64,000 nucleotides of DNA from Streptomyces sp. MNU76 (GCF_020982545.1 NZ_JAJKLK010000024.1:248001-312000), one strand, 5' to 3'. Positions 26,286 through 35,238 are shown, numbered from the stretch's first letter. A program made the numbers and translations. The notes: generated by a model not told the origin, from the sequence alone.

Positions 26286-27164
26286 GTGTACAGCATCGGT
26301 GTCAACCCGTGGGTCTGGGCCTCGCCGGTCGACGACGAGGCCTTGGCCGAACTGGTGCCGCGGATCGCCGCGTTCGGTTTCGACGCGGTCGAGCTGCCGA
26401 TCGAGCGACCCGGCGACTGGGACCCGGCCCGCACCCGGGACCTGCTGGCGGCGTACGGCCTGCGCGCGGTCGGCGTCTGTGCGGTCACCTCGCCCGGACG
26501 TGACCTCGTGAACGCTCCGCCGGAGGACGTCGCCTCCACCGTGGCGTACCTGAAAACGTGTGTGGACAGTGCGGTGGCCGTCGGCGCGCCCTGTGTCGGC
26601 GGCCCGGTCTACGCCGCGGTGGGGCGGACCTGGCGCATGTCACCGCCTGAGCGTGCGGCCTGCTACGCGGACGTCCGCCGCGCCCTGCGGCCCGTGGCCG
26701 ACCATGCGGGGGAGCGGGGCGTGAGCATCGGCGTGGAGGCCCTCAACCGCTATGAGACGAGCGTCGTCAACACGGTCGAGCAGGCGGTGGAGCTGATCGA
26801 CGGCCTGCCCGCGAACGTCGGTCTCATGATCGACACCTATCACATGAACATCGAGGAGGCCGACCCCTACGAGGCGCTCGTCACGGCTGGTCCGCACCTC
26901 AAGCACGTCCAGGTCAGCGGCACCGACCGCGGCGCCCCGGGCGCCGACCACTTCGACTGGCCACGCTTCCTCGCCGGCCTGACCAAGACCGGCTACGGCG
27001 GCGCGGTGTGCATCGAGTCGTTCACCGCCCAGAACGAGGCCATCGCCACCGCGGCCTCGATCTGGCGGCCGCTCGCCCCGTCGCAGGACACCCTCGCCCG
27101 TGACGGGCTGTCCTACCTCCGAACTGTCCTGCGCGGACTGCAGGACGCTCCCGTGACCGGGTGA
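26286..27164 (+). CDS. Sugar phosphate isomerase/epimerase (xylose isomerase-like TIM barrel, tagatose 3-epimerase-like)
   Basis: 292-residue cytosolic TIM barrel. The expected metal ligands are present: E151 (GVEALNRYE), D183 (MIDTYHMN), H207 (LKHVQVSG) and E244 (CIESFTAQN). This is the pattern of D-tagatose/D-psicose 3-epimerases and related ketose isomerases. It follows the importer by four bases, so it probably acts first on the imported sugar. Some members of this fold instead handle 3-keto-glycosides or C-glycosides, which matters because 3-keto-sugar-type enzymes are encoded nearby. GTG start at 26286. Confidence 0.82.
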   Translation: MYSIGVNPWVWASPVDDEALAELVPRIAAFGFDAVELPIERPGDWDPARTRDLLAAYGLRAVGVCAVTSPGRDLVNAPPEDVASTVAYLKTCVDSAVAVGAPCVGGPVYAAVGRTWRMSPPERAACYADVRRALRPVADHAGERGVSIGVEALNRYETSVVNTVEQAVELIDGLPANVGLMIDTYHMNIEEADPYEALVTAGPHLKHVQVSGTDRGAPGADHFDWPRFLAGLTKTGYGGAVCIESFTAQNEAIATAASIWRPLAPSQDTLARDGLSYLRTVLRGLQDAPVTG

Positions 27165-27225
27165 CGGGGTGAGGTCGCTTGTGCCGTCCTCCCCTTCGGC
27201 CCGGGAACCCCCACAAGGAGAAAAC

Positions 27226-29607
27226 GTGTTCACAACTCTCGCGATACCAAGGCGGCTTCTGACCGGAGTCGCCGCAGCCGGTCTGGCCGCGACCGCCGTG
27301 ATGGCGTCCCCCGCGCCCGCGCCCGCGGCCGCGGCTCCCGTCACCGTGCATGTCTCGCCGTCCGGCACCGGCACGGACTGCTCCAGCGCGCAGCCGTGCT
27401 CACTGACCGCCGCACAGGCGATGGTGCGCTCGCTCAACGACGCCATGTCGGACGACATCGTCGTGCAGTTGGCCGACGGCGTGTACCGCCTGGCCCAGCC
27501 CCTGCGGCTGACGGCGGAGGACTCCGGCTCGAACGGCCACACGGTCGTGTGGCAGGCCGCCCCCTCCGCGCGTCCGGTGATCACCGGCGCCCGCGCGGTC
27601 ACCGGCTGGACGGTGGCCGACGCCGGCAAGAACATCTGGAAGGCCGACATCCCCGCCGGCCTCGACACCCGCCAGCTCTACGTCGACGGCGTCGTCGCCA
27701 CCCGGGCCCGCACGCAGGTCAACAGGGCGGACTTCACACCCTCCGGCACTGGAATGAGGTTCTCCAGCGGTGCGTTGAGCCACCTGAACAACCTGGCGAA
27801 CCAGAGCCGGATCGAGGTGGAAGGCGTCAACTCCTTCACCGACCGGTACTCGCCGGTGCAGAGCATCAGCGGGAACTTCATCACGATGCAGCAGCCGGCG
27901 TGGAACAACAACAACTTCGGCTACGACACCCTCATGCGGCCACACCGGGCCGGCCCGTTCTACCTGTCCAACGCATACGAATTCCTGGACGCGCCCGGCG
28001 AGTGGTATCTCAACCCGACGACCAGATCCCTGTACTACATCCCCCTGGCCGGGCAGAACATGAGTACCGTCAGTGTGGAACTGCCGACGCTCCAGTCGCT
28101 GGTGAACCTCGGGGGCACGTACAGCGAGCCGGCGCACCACCTCACGTTCAGCGGGATCACCTTCACCGGTACGAGCTGGCTGGGCCCCAGCAGCAACCAG
28201 GGTTACGTGGACCAGCAGACCGGCGCGTACATCTCCGGCAACTGGAGCTGGCCGAGCTTCGACTCCTGCCACAACGGCTGCACGCAGTTCGAAGCCGCCC
28301 GGCCGCACTGGCAGCAGATGCCGGCCGCCGTGCAGATCTCGGCCGCCAACACCGTCACCTTCAGCGACTCCCGGTTCGTCAACCTGGGCCAGACGGCCAT
28401 CGGTATCGGCAACGACGCAGGCGCGCACGCCAGCGGCGTCGGCCTGGGCGCCGCCGACATCACGGTGACCCGGTCGGAGATCGCCCGGAGCTCAGCCGGC
28501 GGCATCCTCGTGGGCGGCGTGCGCGCCGACGCCCACCACCCCGGCGACCAGCGCATGGTCAACAGGGACATCACCATCAGCAACAACCGCATCCACGACC
28601 TCGGGGCGGACTACCGGGGCATCGTCTCCGTCCTGACCACGTACGTCACGGGCAGCACCGTCGCCCAGAACGAGGTCTACAACATGCCGTACTCCGGCAT
28701 GTCGATCGGGTACGGCTGGGGCGCCAACGACGCGGGCGGCAGCAACCACTATGCCAACCGCGGCCTGTACAACTACCAGCCGCGCTACACGACGCCGACC
28801 ACCGCGTCCAACAACCGGATCATCGGCAACTACATCCACGACGTCATGCAGCAGATGAACGACGGTGGCTGCATCTACACGCTCGGATGGAACCCGAACG
28901 CGCAGATCAGCCGGAACCACTGCCTGCGGACCAACGGACACTTCGGGCTGTACTTCGACGAGGGCTCGAAGTACTACACGGCCACCAACAACGTCTTCTC
29001 GAGCACCGGTACGTGGGCGACGGCCAACTACTGGGGTGGCGAGAACATGGGGAACTGGACCGTCACCGACAACTGGTCGACCAACGGCAGCACGAACATC
29101 ACCAACGGGGACCGCGGCAACGTGGTCTCCGGCAATGTCACGGTCACCAACGGCAACTGGCCTTCCGGTGCCCAGGACGTGATGGCGTCCGCCGGACCGC
29201 AGGGCACCACCCCACCGCCCACGGGTCAGCAGATCGTGGGCGCGCAGTCCGGCCGCTGCCTGACCGTCCCCGGCGCCGGCACCACCAACGGCACCCAGAC
29301 CCAACTCCAGGACTGCACCGACGCAACCGGCCAGACCTGGACCTACACCGCCGGCAGACAACTGACCGTCCACGGCGACAAGTGCCTCGACGCCAGCGGA
29401 CGCGGCACCACCAACGGCACCGCCGTCATCATCTGGGACTGCAACGGCCAGAACAACCAGCAGTGGAACGTCAACCCCGACGGCACCATCACCGGCGTCC
29501 AGTCCGGACTGTGCCTCGACGCCAACGCCGGCGGCACCGCGGGCGGCACCAGGATCATCCTCTGGTCCTGCAACGGCGGCACCAACCAGCAGTGGGCACT
29601 GCGATAG
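27226..29607 (+). CDS. Secreted right-handed beta-helix protein (GH141-like architecture) with ricin-B lectin
   Basis: 793 residues: signal peptide to about residue 36 (APAAA), a parallel beta-helix about 40-660, and a ricin-B lectin about 670-793. The helix region has GTGTDCSSAQPCSLTAAQAM, PVITGARAVTGW, a RQLYVDGVVATRAR element, then many N-rich turns (ISNNRIHDLG, NEVYNMPYSG, NNRIIGNYIHD). The RQLYVDG...RAR arrangement occurs in beta-helix glycosidases of the GH141/GH120 kind, so it may cleave pectin side chains, but no catalytic pair was assigned. GTG 27226 is chosen for the AAGGAG just upstream. It lies 61 bp after the isomerase gene and is probably co-transcribed. Confidence 0.78.
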   Translation: MFTTLAIPRRLLTGVAAAGLAATAVMASPAPAPAAAAPVTVHVSPSGTGTDCSSAQPCSLTAAQAMVRSLNDAMSDDIVVQLADGVYRLAQPLRLTAEDSGSNGHTVVWQAAPSARPVITGARAVTGWTVADAGKNIWKADIPAGLDTRQLYVDGVVATRARTQVNRADFTPSGTGMRFSSGALSHLNNLANQSRIEVEGVNSFTDRYSPVQSISGNFITMQQPAWNNNNFGYDTLMRPHRAGPFYLSNAYEFLDAPGEWYLNPTTRSLYYIPLAGQNMSTVSVELPTLQSLVNLGGTYSEPAHHLTFSGITFTGTSWLGPSSNQGYVDQQTGAYISGNWSWPSFDSCHNGCTQFEAARPHWQQMPAAVQISAANTVTFSDSRFVNLGQTAIGIGNDAGAHASGVGLGAADITVTRSEIARSSAGGILVGGVRADAHHPGDQRMVNRDITISNNRIHDLGADYRGIVSVLTTYVTGSTVAQNEVYNMPYSGMSIGYGWGANDAGGSNHYANRGLYNYQPRYTTPTTASNNRIIGNYIHDVMQQMNDGGCIYTLGWNPNAQISRNHCLRTNGHFGLYFDEGSKYYTATNNVFSSTGTWATANYWGGENMGNWTVTDNWSTNGSTNITNGDRGNVVSGNVTVTNGNWPSGAQDVMASAGPQGTTPPPTGQQIVGAQSGRCLTVPGAGTTNGTQTQLQDCTDATGQTWTYTAGRQLTVHGDKCLDASGRGTTNGTAVIIWDCNGQNNQQWNVNPDGTITGVQSGLCLDANAGGTAGGTRIILWSCNGGTNQQWALR
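29236..29595 (+). repeat. 360-bp inverted repeat, copy 2: ricin-B module of the beta-helix gene
   Basis: Partner of 16938-17297 on the opposite strand, with the same lectin coding sequence codon for codon. The copies diverge sharply on the 5' side at the linker and on the 3' side after the last QQW codon, so the unit that moved is the lectin module alone. Confidence 0.92.
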
Positions 29608-29620
29608 CGGCACGCGTCGG

Positions 29621-29657
29621 CCTCGCTCGCGGCAGGACCTGTCGGTCGCGAGCGGGG
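29621..29657. terminator. Bidirectional hairpin between convergent genes
   Basis: CCTCGCTCGCG (29621-29631) pairs with CGCGAGCGGGG (29647-29657) across a 15-nt loop, with two G-T pairs at the base. It lies between the stops of the beta-helix gene (29607) and the GntR gene (29665). Confidence 0.55.
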
Positions 29658-29664
29658 CTCGCCG

Positions 29665-30435
29665 CTAACGCCGCAGCCAGGTCGGCTCCCCCGGCCCGCT
29701 GCGGCGTACCACCCACGCCTCGGTGATGTGGGTGAACATCGCCTCGGCCGCACCCTTGGGGTCGTGCGCGGCGATCCGCTCGTAGATGCGCCGATGGCCG
29801 TGGTTGGACGCGACACAGAAGGCGCGGCCGGTTCGGCCCGTGTAACGGGCGGAGTTGATGACCTGCCGCTCCAGCGAACGGACCACGGCACGGCCGATGC
29901 GGTTCTCCGACGCCTGCATGACGATGTCGTGGAAGGCCCGGTCCTCTTCGTGGTACGAATCGGGGTCGTCGACGAGCTCGTCCATCCGCTCCACGAGTCT
30001 GCGCAGCCGGTCGATCACCTCGGCGTTCGCCAGGCGGGCGGCGACGTTGGCCATGTCGGACTCCAGCACGCGGCGGGTCGCGACGAGGTGGTCGAGGATG
30101 GCCAGGCTCTCGTCCTCGGCGATGGTCGCGCCGAGGACCAACTCGTCCAGCATGTTCCACATCGCCGGCGGGGTGACCATCGTGCCGGCGCCCTGGCGGA
30201 CCTGCACCAGCCCCTTCTCCTGAAGGATCTTCACCGCCTCGCGGACCACGGTGCGGCTGACCGAGAAGGTCGCGCAGAGCACGGGCTCGGGGGGGAGCGG
30301 CGAACCGGACGGATGGACTCCACTGACGATCCGCTCCACCAGCTCAGCCGTGACGGCGGCGGCAAGGTTCGCCGGGCGCCGGCTCCAGGCGGGAGCATCG
30401 GAGGCCTCTGCGGATGACTGCGGTACTGCCGTCAT
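29665..30435 (-). CDS. GntR-family transcriptional regulator, FadR subfamily (FCD domain)
   Basis: 256 residues. An N-terminal winged helix-turn-helix lies at about 25-90 (VTAELVERIVSG, LPPEPVLCATFSVSRTVVRE, LQEKGLVQVRQGAGTMV). A C-terminal all-helical FCD ligand domain follows, with metal/ligand residues in RRVLESDMANVAARL, DRAFHDIVMQAS and SNHGHRRIYERIAAHD. FadR-type members usually repress sugar-acid or sugar catabolic genes and release DNA on binding the sugar acid. It is divergent from the MsmE-like binding protein, and twin direct repeats overlap that promoter. The start at 30435 avoids a longer, low-complexity extension. The natural ligand is probably a sugar acid, given the dehydratase in the operon. 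Confidence 0.88.
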   Translation of the reverse strand: MTAVPQSSAEASDAPAWSRRPANLAAAVTAELVERIVSGVHPSGSPLPPEPVLCATFSVSRTVVREAVKILQEKGLVQVRQGAGTMVTPPAMWNMLDELVLGATIAEDESLAILDHLVATRRVLESDMANVAARLANAEVIDRLRRLVERMDELVDDPDSYHEEDRAFHDIVMQASENRIGRAVVRSLERQVINSARYTGRTGRAFCVASNHGHRRIYERIAAHDPKGAAEAMFTHITEAWVVRRSGPGEPTWLRR

Positions 30436-30493
30436 GACACCCCCCGGGGGCCGTGCCGTACCACGGATGCTCGCCAACTATACGGCATCCCTG

Positions 30494-30535
30494 TTGACGT
30501 CATACGTCATACGAGTTACATACGTCATACGAGTT
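30494..30535 (+). promoter_or_regulatory. Promoter overlapped by two 17-bp operator repeats
   Basis: TTGACG (30494-30499), a 17-bp spacer and TACATA (30517-30522) form a sigma-70-like promoter for the operon starting at 30595. CATACGTCATACGAGTT occurs twice, exactly, at 30501-30517 and 30519-30535 (18-bp period), and TGACGTCA lies at 30495-30502. The repeats cover the spacer and the -10, so binding of the divergent GntR regulator would block transcription. The regulator-site pairing is inferred from position. Confidence 0.75.
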
Positions 30536-30594
30536 GCGTTCCTCCTCAACCTCAATTGCCGGACAGCCGGCCACCTCAGGAGAGCGGGGCAGCA

Positions 30595-31866
30595 ATGAAG
30601 CAGCGAACACTGTGGTCGGCGATCCCGGTTGCCGGGCTCGTTGTCTTATCCGGCTGCGGAAGCGCCGCCGACCCGGATGCGGCGTCCGGTGGTTCGAAGG
30701 GCAAGCTCGTCGTCTGGGACTGGAAGTCCGGCGACGCCGCAGCGTCCACCTACGTCAAGAAGGCCAAGGCCGACTTCGCCGAGCAACACCCCGGCGTGAC
30801 GGTCGAGTTCGTCGCGCAGCCGTTCGAGCAGTACTACACCCTGCTCGGGGCCGCCATCCAAGCCGGCAAGGGGCCGGACGTCATGCTCTTCAACGGCGGC
30901 GGACAGATCCGGGACCGCGCGGACTCCCTTCTGCCGTTGGACGAGTACGTGCGTGACGACAGGAAGCGGCTGGCCGGGTGGGAGGCCTTCACCAAGGACA
31001 ACAAGACCTACGCCGCTCCGGTGACCTTGCAAGGTCACCCGATCTACTACAACAAGTCGCTCTACCGGAAGGCAGGGCTGGACCCGGATCAGCCGGCCAC
31101 CAGCTGGGACGAGTTCGTCGCCAACTGCCGGACCATCAACGAGGCGACCGGTGCCAGATGCTTCGCGCAGGGCAACAAGGAAGGCATCGGTATCCAGTTC
31201 TTCCTGTCCGGGCTCGGCTCGGGCGTCCTGTCGCCCACGGAGTACGACGACTGGATCGCCGGCGAACGAGACTGGTCCTCACCGGCGGTCAAGCGGGTCT
31301 TCTCGCTCTGGAAAGAGGCCGACGCCAAGGGCCTGAACAACGACGGGGCGAACTCGACGGCGATGTTCAACGACGCGTTCGCGGTGTTCCAGTCCGACAA
31401 GGCCGCCCACGTCATCGGGTTGATGTCGGACATCGGGCACTGGAAGGACTTCGCCGAATTCCTCGGCCCCGACGATGTCGGCGTCATGAAGTCGCCGATC
31501 GTCACGGCCGGCGCCACGCCGAGCCTTCCCTACGACGGAGGCATCGGCTATGCCGTCGCGAAGCGGACCAAGGACCCCGAGGCCGCCGCCGACCTGGTGC
31601 GCTCCCTGACCTCGACCGACGCACTGAAGTCGTTCCACGCCGACGCGGGCGCCATCGCGGCCGACCGCACCGTGGACGTCTCGAGCGCCGGCCCGGCGGT
31701 CGCCACCATCGTGTCCGAGATCGCCCGTGGCAAGCCCGCCCTGCACGTGGCCCTGCCGTCCAGGACCGTAGACCTGATGGGGCGGCTGTCTCAGCAACTG
31801 CTGAGCGGATCGGTCACGGTCGACGCGGCGGTCGAGCAGCTGGCGGCGTCCGACCAGGCGGGCTGA
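30595..31866 (+). CDS. Sugar-binding lipoprotein of a MsmEFG/CUT1-type ABC importer
   Basis: 423 residues with lipobox LSGC at about residues 16-19 and a type-1 extracellular solute-binding fold (KLVVWDWKSGDAAASTYVKK, QPFEQYYTLLGAAIQAGKGPDVMLFNGGG, PVTLQGHPIYYNKSLYRKAG). CUT1 importers take up oligosaccharides. No ATPase gene follows; in Streptomyces such importers commonly share the ATPase MsiK encoded elsewhere. ATG 30595 is placed just before the signal peptide, with GGAGAGCGGGG upstream. Confidence 0.9.
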   Translation: MKQRTLWSAIPVAGLVVLSGCGSAADPDAASGGSKGKLVVWDWKSGDAAASTYVKKAKADFAEQHPGVTVEFVAQPFEQYYTLLGAAIQAGKGPDVMLFNGGGQIRDRADSLLPLDEYVRDDRKRLAGWEAFTKDNKTYAAPVTLQGHPIYYNKSLYRKAGLDPDQPATSWDEFVANCRTINEATGARCFAQGNKEGIGIQFFLSGLGSGVLSPTEYDDWIAGERDWSSPAVKRVFSLWKEADAKGLNNDGANSTAMFNDAFAVFQSDKAAHVIGLMSDIGHWKDFAEFLGPDDVGVMKSPIVTAGATPSLPYDGGIGYAVAKRTKDPEAAADLVRSLTSTDALKSFHADAGAIAADRTVDVSSAGPAVATIVSEIARGKPALHVALPSRTVDLMGRLSQQLLSGSVTVDAAVEQLAASDQAG

Positions 31867-31870
31867 GGCC

Positions 31871-32851
31871 ATGTCACCCATGGGTTCACCGGCCCGCGCT
31901 GCTCAAGCAGAGCGGCCCGGCGGGGCACGAACAGGCGAGGCGGTGGGTGACCGCGGCCCTGCGCCGACATCTCCGCGAGTCCGCAGCGGCCGGCGCGCCG
32001 AACGCCTCGCCCCCTACGTCCTGGTCGCTCCCGCCGTCCTGATCATCGTGCTGCTCCGGCTCTGGCCACTGGGACTCGGCGTCAACTTCTCCTTCACCGG
32101 TGACGGCGAACACAACGGCGCCACGGTGGGGCTCGGCAACTACGCCGAGCTCATCGACGACCCGCTGTTCCGCACCGCGCTGGGCAACGTCGGACTGCTG
32201 GTGCTGCTGCTGCCGGTCGCGGTCGCCATCCCCGGACTGCTCGCCACCTTCATCTACCTGCGGGTGCCGGGACACCAGGTCTTCCGGAGCGTGTACTTCT
32301 TCCCGGCCGTGCTCTCACCGGTGATCGTCGGCGCGATCTTCAACCTGCTCCTGGCCTTCGACGGACCGCTGAACGCCGTGCTCGGCGGCTCGGGGCTCGG
32401 CCCGGTGGACTGGCTCGGCGATCCCGACGTAGCCATGTTCACCGTCGTCGGCGTGCACATCTGGGCGACGTCAGGGATGGCGCTGGTGGTGTTCCTGGCC
32501 GGGTTCTCGACCCTGGACCCCGCGCTCCTGGACGCCGCCCGGGTCGACGGCGCCTCGCTCGCGCGGACGATCTGGCACGTCGTCATCCCGGGTCTGTCCC
32601 GCACCATCCAGTTCGTCGTCGTCACCACGATGATCGGGATGCTGACCTCGATGTTCGGGCTGCTCTACGTCATGACCAGTGGTGGCCCGGAAGGGTCGAC
32701 CTACCTGCCGGAGTACTACATCTGGGTCCAGCAGGGGCAGATGAGCCGCCCGGCGCTCGCGTCGGCCGCGTCCACCCTCCTCTTCCTCATCATGCTGGTC
32801 GTGGGCCTGCTGCAGGTCGGCCTGCTGCGCCGGGCGGGGAGGGAGGACTGA
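31871..32851 (+). CDS. CUT1 sugar ABC importer permease 1 (MsmF/UgpA-like)
   Basis: 326 residues. A 55-residue Arg/Pro-rich N-terminal tail is followed by six helices. The permease signature (EAA-like loop) is LDAARVDGASLARTIWHVVIPG. It starts four bases after the binding-protein stop. It pairs with the following permease to form the membrane channel for an oligosaccharide. Confidence 0.9.
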   Translation: MSPMGSPARAAQAERPGGARTGEAVGDRGPAPTSPRVRSGRRAERLAPYVLVAPAVLIIVLLRLWPLGLGVNFSFTGDGEHNGATVGLGNYAELIDDPLFRTALGNVGLLVLLLPVAVAIPGLLATFIYLRVPGHQVFRSVYFFPAVLSPVIVGAIFNLLLAFDGPLNAVLGGSGLGPVDWLGDPDVAMFTVVGVHIWATSGMALVVFLAGFSTLDPALLDAARVDGASLARTIWHVVIPGLSRTIQFVVVTTMIGMLTSMFGLLYVMTSGGPEGSTYLPEYYIWVQQGQMSRPALASAASTLLFLIMLVVGLLQVGLLRRAGRED

Positions 32852-33678
32852 TGTCCCGCCTGGGACCGAGCAGATGGCTGATCGCCGTGCCGATGGCGCT
32901 CCTCGCCCTGGCGACGATCTACCCGCTGCTGTTCACCGCCAACGTCGCGATGAAGACCCGCCGGGAGTACATCCTCGACCGGTTCTCCCTGGCAGGCACT
33001 CTGAGGTGGGACAACCTCGGCACGGCGTGGAACAGCGACGGCATGGGGCGGTACTTCCTCAACTCCGTGATCGTGGTGACCTGCGCCGTGGCGCTGTTGC
33101 TGCTCTTCGGGTCCATGGCCGGGTTCGCGCTGGCCCAGGTGCGGTTCCGTGGCTCGTCCGCGCTGACTCTGGTCTGCCTCGCGGCACTGTTCATCCCCTT
33201 CCAGGTGATCATGGTGCCGCTGGCCAGGATCATGGCCGACGGCGGTCTCATCGACACCTATCCGGGGCTGGCCCTCGCCTACGTCGCGCAGTTCCTGCCG
33301 TTCACCGTCTTCCTGATGACGAGCTACTACCGAGCGGTGCCCGCCGAACTCGTCGACGCCGCACGGATCGACGGCAACACCCTGTACGGCGTCTACCGGC
33401 GGATCATGTTGCCGATGGGTGCCCCGGCACTGCTGTCGGTGGGCATCCTCGACGCGCTGTTCTGCTGGAACGACGTGCTCATCTCGCTGCTGATGATGCC
33501 GTCGGCCGACCATCGCACCCTGATGGTGGGCGTCACCGCACTGCGCGGCCAGTACTCCGCCGACATCCCCACCTTCGCAGCCGGCGTCCTGATCGCCGGG
33601 CTCCCCGTGTTGGTGACCTACCTGTTCCTGCAGCGCCAGATCGCCGACGGCGTGACGGCCGGCGCGACGAAGGGATGA
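32851..33678 (+). CDS. CUT1 sugar ABC importer permease 2 (MsmG/UgpE-like)
   Basis: 275 residues, six helices. The EAA-like loop VDAARIDGNTLYGVYRRIMLPM is typical of MalG-type subunits, and the C-terminus ends FLQRQIADGVTAGATKG, the usual end for this class. The start codon overlaps the preceding stop as TGATG, so the two permeases are made together. Confidence 0.9.
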   Translation: MSRLGPSRWLIAVPMALLALATIYPLLFTANVAMKTRREYILDRFSLAGTLRWDNLGTAWNSDGMGRYFLNSVIVVTCAVALLLLFGSMAGFALAQVRFRGSSALTLVCLAALFIPFQVIMVPLARIMADGGLIDTYPGLALAYVAQFLPFTVFLMTSYYRAVPAELVDAARIDGNTLYGVYRRIMLPMGAPALLSVGILDALFCWNDVLISLLMMPSADHRTLMVGVTALRGQYSADIPTFAAGVLIAGLPVLVTYLFLQRQIADGVTAGATKG

Positions 33679-33681
33679 CGC

Positions 33682-34884
33682 ATGCGCATCACCGGGTACA
33701 GAACCCTGACGACGGCACAGCGATGGGGCCGACCTGTCGGCGACGCCAACGGCGTCTACACCGACGGCGTCGTGCCCGTTCCGGTCGTCGTCGTCGAGAC
33801 CGACGAGGGGATCACCGGAGTCGGCCTGGGACCGCACGTGGAAGCCGAGGCGATCTTCGCCGCCATCGACGGCCGGGACCCGCGCGCGGTGACCGCTCTC
33901 TACGACCGCATGCTGCGGCACACCTTCAAAGCCGGGCATGCCGGCGTGGTGTTCGGCACGATCGGCGCGTTCGACACGGCGTTGTGGGACATCAAGGCAC
34001 AGGCCGTGGGCGAGCCGCTGTGGCGGTTGCTCGGCGGCAACGACCGCATGGTCCACGCCTACGCCTCCGGCCTGGACATCGGCCTCACCGACGACGAACT
34101 CGTCGCCACCTACCAGGCCTATGCCGAACGCGGTCTGAGGGCGGCGAAGCTCAAGGGCGGCCTGGACATCGAGCGCGATCGGCACCGACTGTCGCTCGTA
34201 CGCGAGGTACTGACCGAGGCCGCGCACGGGGCCCGGCCGGGGCTCATGCTGGACGCGAACGAGTCCTGGAGCCGCAAGCAGGCGGTACGCCACGTCGGTG
34301 AACTGGAACGCACACTCGACCTGACCTGGATCGAGGAGCCGGTCCGGCGCTGGGACGCCGACGGCCTGGCCACCGTCAGCCGTGGCGTACGGACGGCGGT
34401 CGCCAGCGGGGAGAACCTCACCGGCCTCGAGCAGTTCCGCCCGCTGATCGCGGTGGGAGGCGTCGACATCGTCCAGACGGCCGCGGTCTGGGGAGTCACC
34501 CACTTCCTGCGTGTCGCCGCGCTGGCGCACGCCTACGACCTGCCGGTCAGCCCGATCGGCAACACGCCTGTCGCGCTGCTGCACGCCGCGACCTCGGTGC
34601 CCAACCACCTCGTCAGCGAACTGCAGGGCCTGCAGCCGCCGCTCGGCGTCGCGATGGACCTGCACGTCGAGGACGGCGCCTTCGTGCTCGGCGACACACC
34701 AGGACTGGGCATCCAGATCGACGAGACGGTGATGACCGGGGCCCGTCAGCGAACGGCACACGCACCCGACGGACCGCACATACGGCCGGAGCAGGCCGGC
34801 CGACGGCTGCTCGCGGTCACCCCCGGACCATGCCCATCCACCGCGGAAGGGACGTTCGACACCATGAGGCTGGAGGACCGATGA
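33682..34884 (+). CDS. Enolase-superfamily sugar-acid dehydratase-like protein
   Basis: 400 residues of mandelate racemase/muconate lactonizing enzyme type. The N-terminal capping domain and barrel are recognisable. It has the K-x-K motif (K156, K158 in AAKLKGG) and metal ligands D191 (LDANES), E218 (WIEEP) and E244 (SGENL). Where dehydratases usually have an active-site His near PH/SP, this protein reads VSPIGNTPVALLHAA, so the general His-Asp dyad is not obvious. The last about 45 residues are Arg/Pro-rich and not part of the fold. Its place after a CUT1 importer and a GntR regulator suggests catabolism of an aldonic acid such as galactonate, fuconate or rhamnonate. Confidence 0.8.
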   Translation: MRITGYRTLTTAQRWGRPVGDANGVYTDGVVPVPVVVVETDEGITGVGLGPHVEAEAIFAAIDGRDPRAVTALYDRMLRHTFKAGHAGVVFGTIGAFDTALWDIKAQAVGEPLWRLLGGNDRMVHAYASGLDIGLTDDELVATYQAYAERGLRAAKLKGGLDIERDRHRLSLVREVLTEAAHGARPGLMLDANESWSRKQAVRHVGELERTLDLTWIEEPVRRWDADGLATVSRGVRTAVASGENLTGLEQFRPLIAVGGVDIVQTAAVWGVTHFLRVAALAHAYDLPVSPIGNTPVALLHAATSVPNHLVSELQGLQPPLGVAMDLHVEDGAFVLGDTPGLGIQIDETVMTGARQRTAHAPDGPHIRPEQAGRRLLAVTPGPCPSTAEGTFDTMRLEDR

Positions 34885-35138
34885 AAGCGGCTGTCCACCG
34901 CCGGGCCCGCGCCCTCGACGCCGACGCCGTCGCACCGGGCCGCATCGCCACCGACGACACCGAGGTGTCACGCGCGGACCCCCAGCGCGACCGGGCGATC
35001 CTCGGCCGGATCCCGGCCGGTCGCTGGAGACCCGCCGACGATCTCGCCGGGGCCACGGTGTTCCTCGCCTCCCCGGCGTCGGACCATGTCGACGGCGTCG
35101 CTCTTGCCGTTGACGGCGGACGGCTGGGGCGATTATGA
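34881..35138 (+). pseudogene. Truncated SDR oxidoreductase (KduD/gluconate 5-dehydrogenase-like C-terminal fragment)
   Basis: 85 codons starting at an ATG that overlaps the previous stop (ATGA). They match only the last third of a short-chain dehydrogenase: DAVAPGRIATDDTEVSRADP, RDRAILGRIPAGRW and ATVFLASPASDHVDGVALAV, then DGG. The Rossmann nucleotide-binding motif and the catalytic Ser-Tyr-Lys are absent, as is the usual RxPEDLAG (here RPADDLAG is retained). The intact family oxidises 2-keto-3-deoxy- or keto-gluconates, a fitting partner for the upstream dehydratase, so a pathway gene has been lost here. Confidence 0.75.
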
Positions 35139-35238
35139 GCCGCCGAGCATTACCAGCCGGTCACGCCCGCGTCGATCGTGCGTGCGAACCCGAGGGTGGC
35201 GACATGCGCGGCACCTGGGCGGCCCTGCCCGCGGCACC

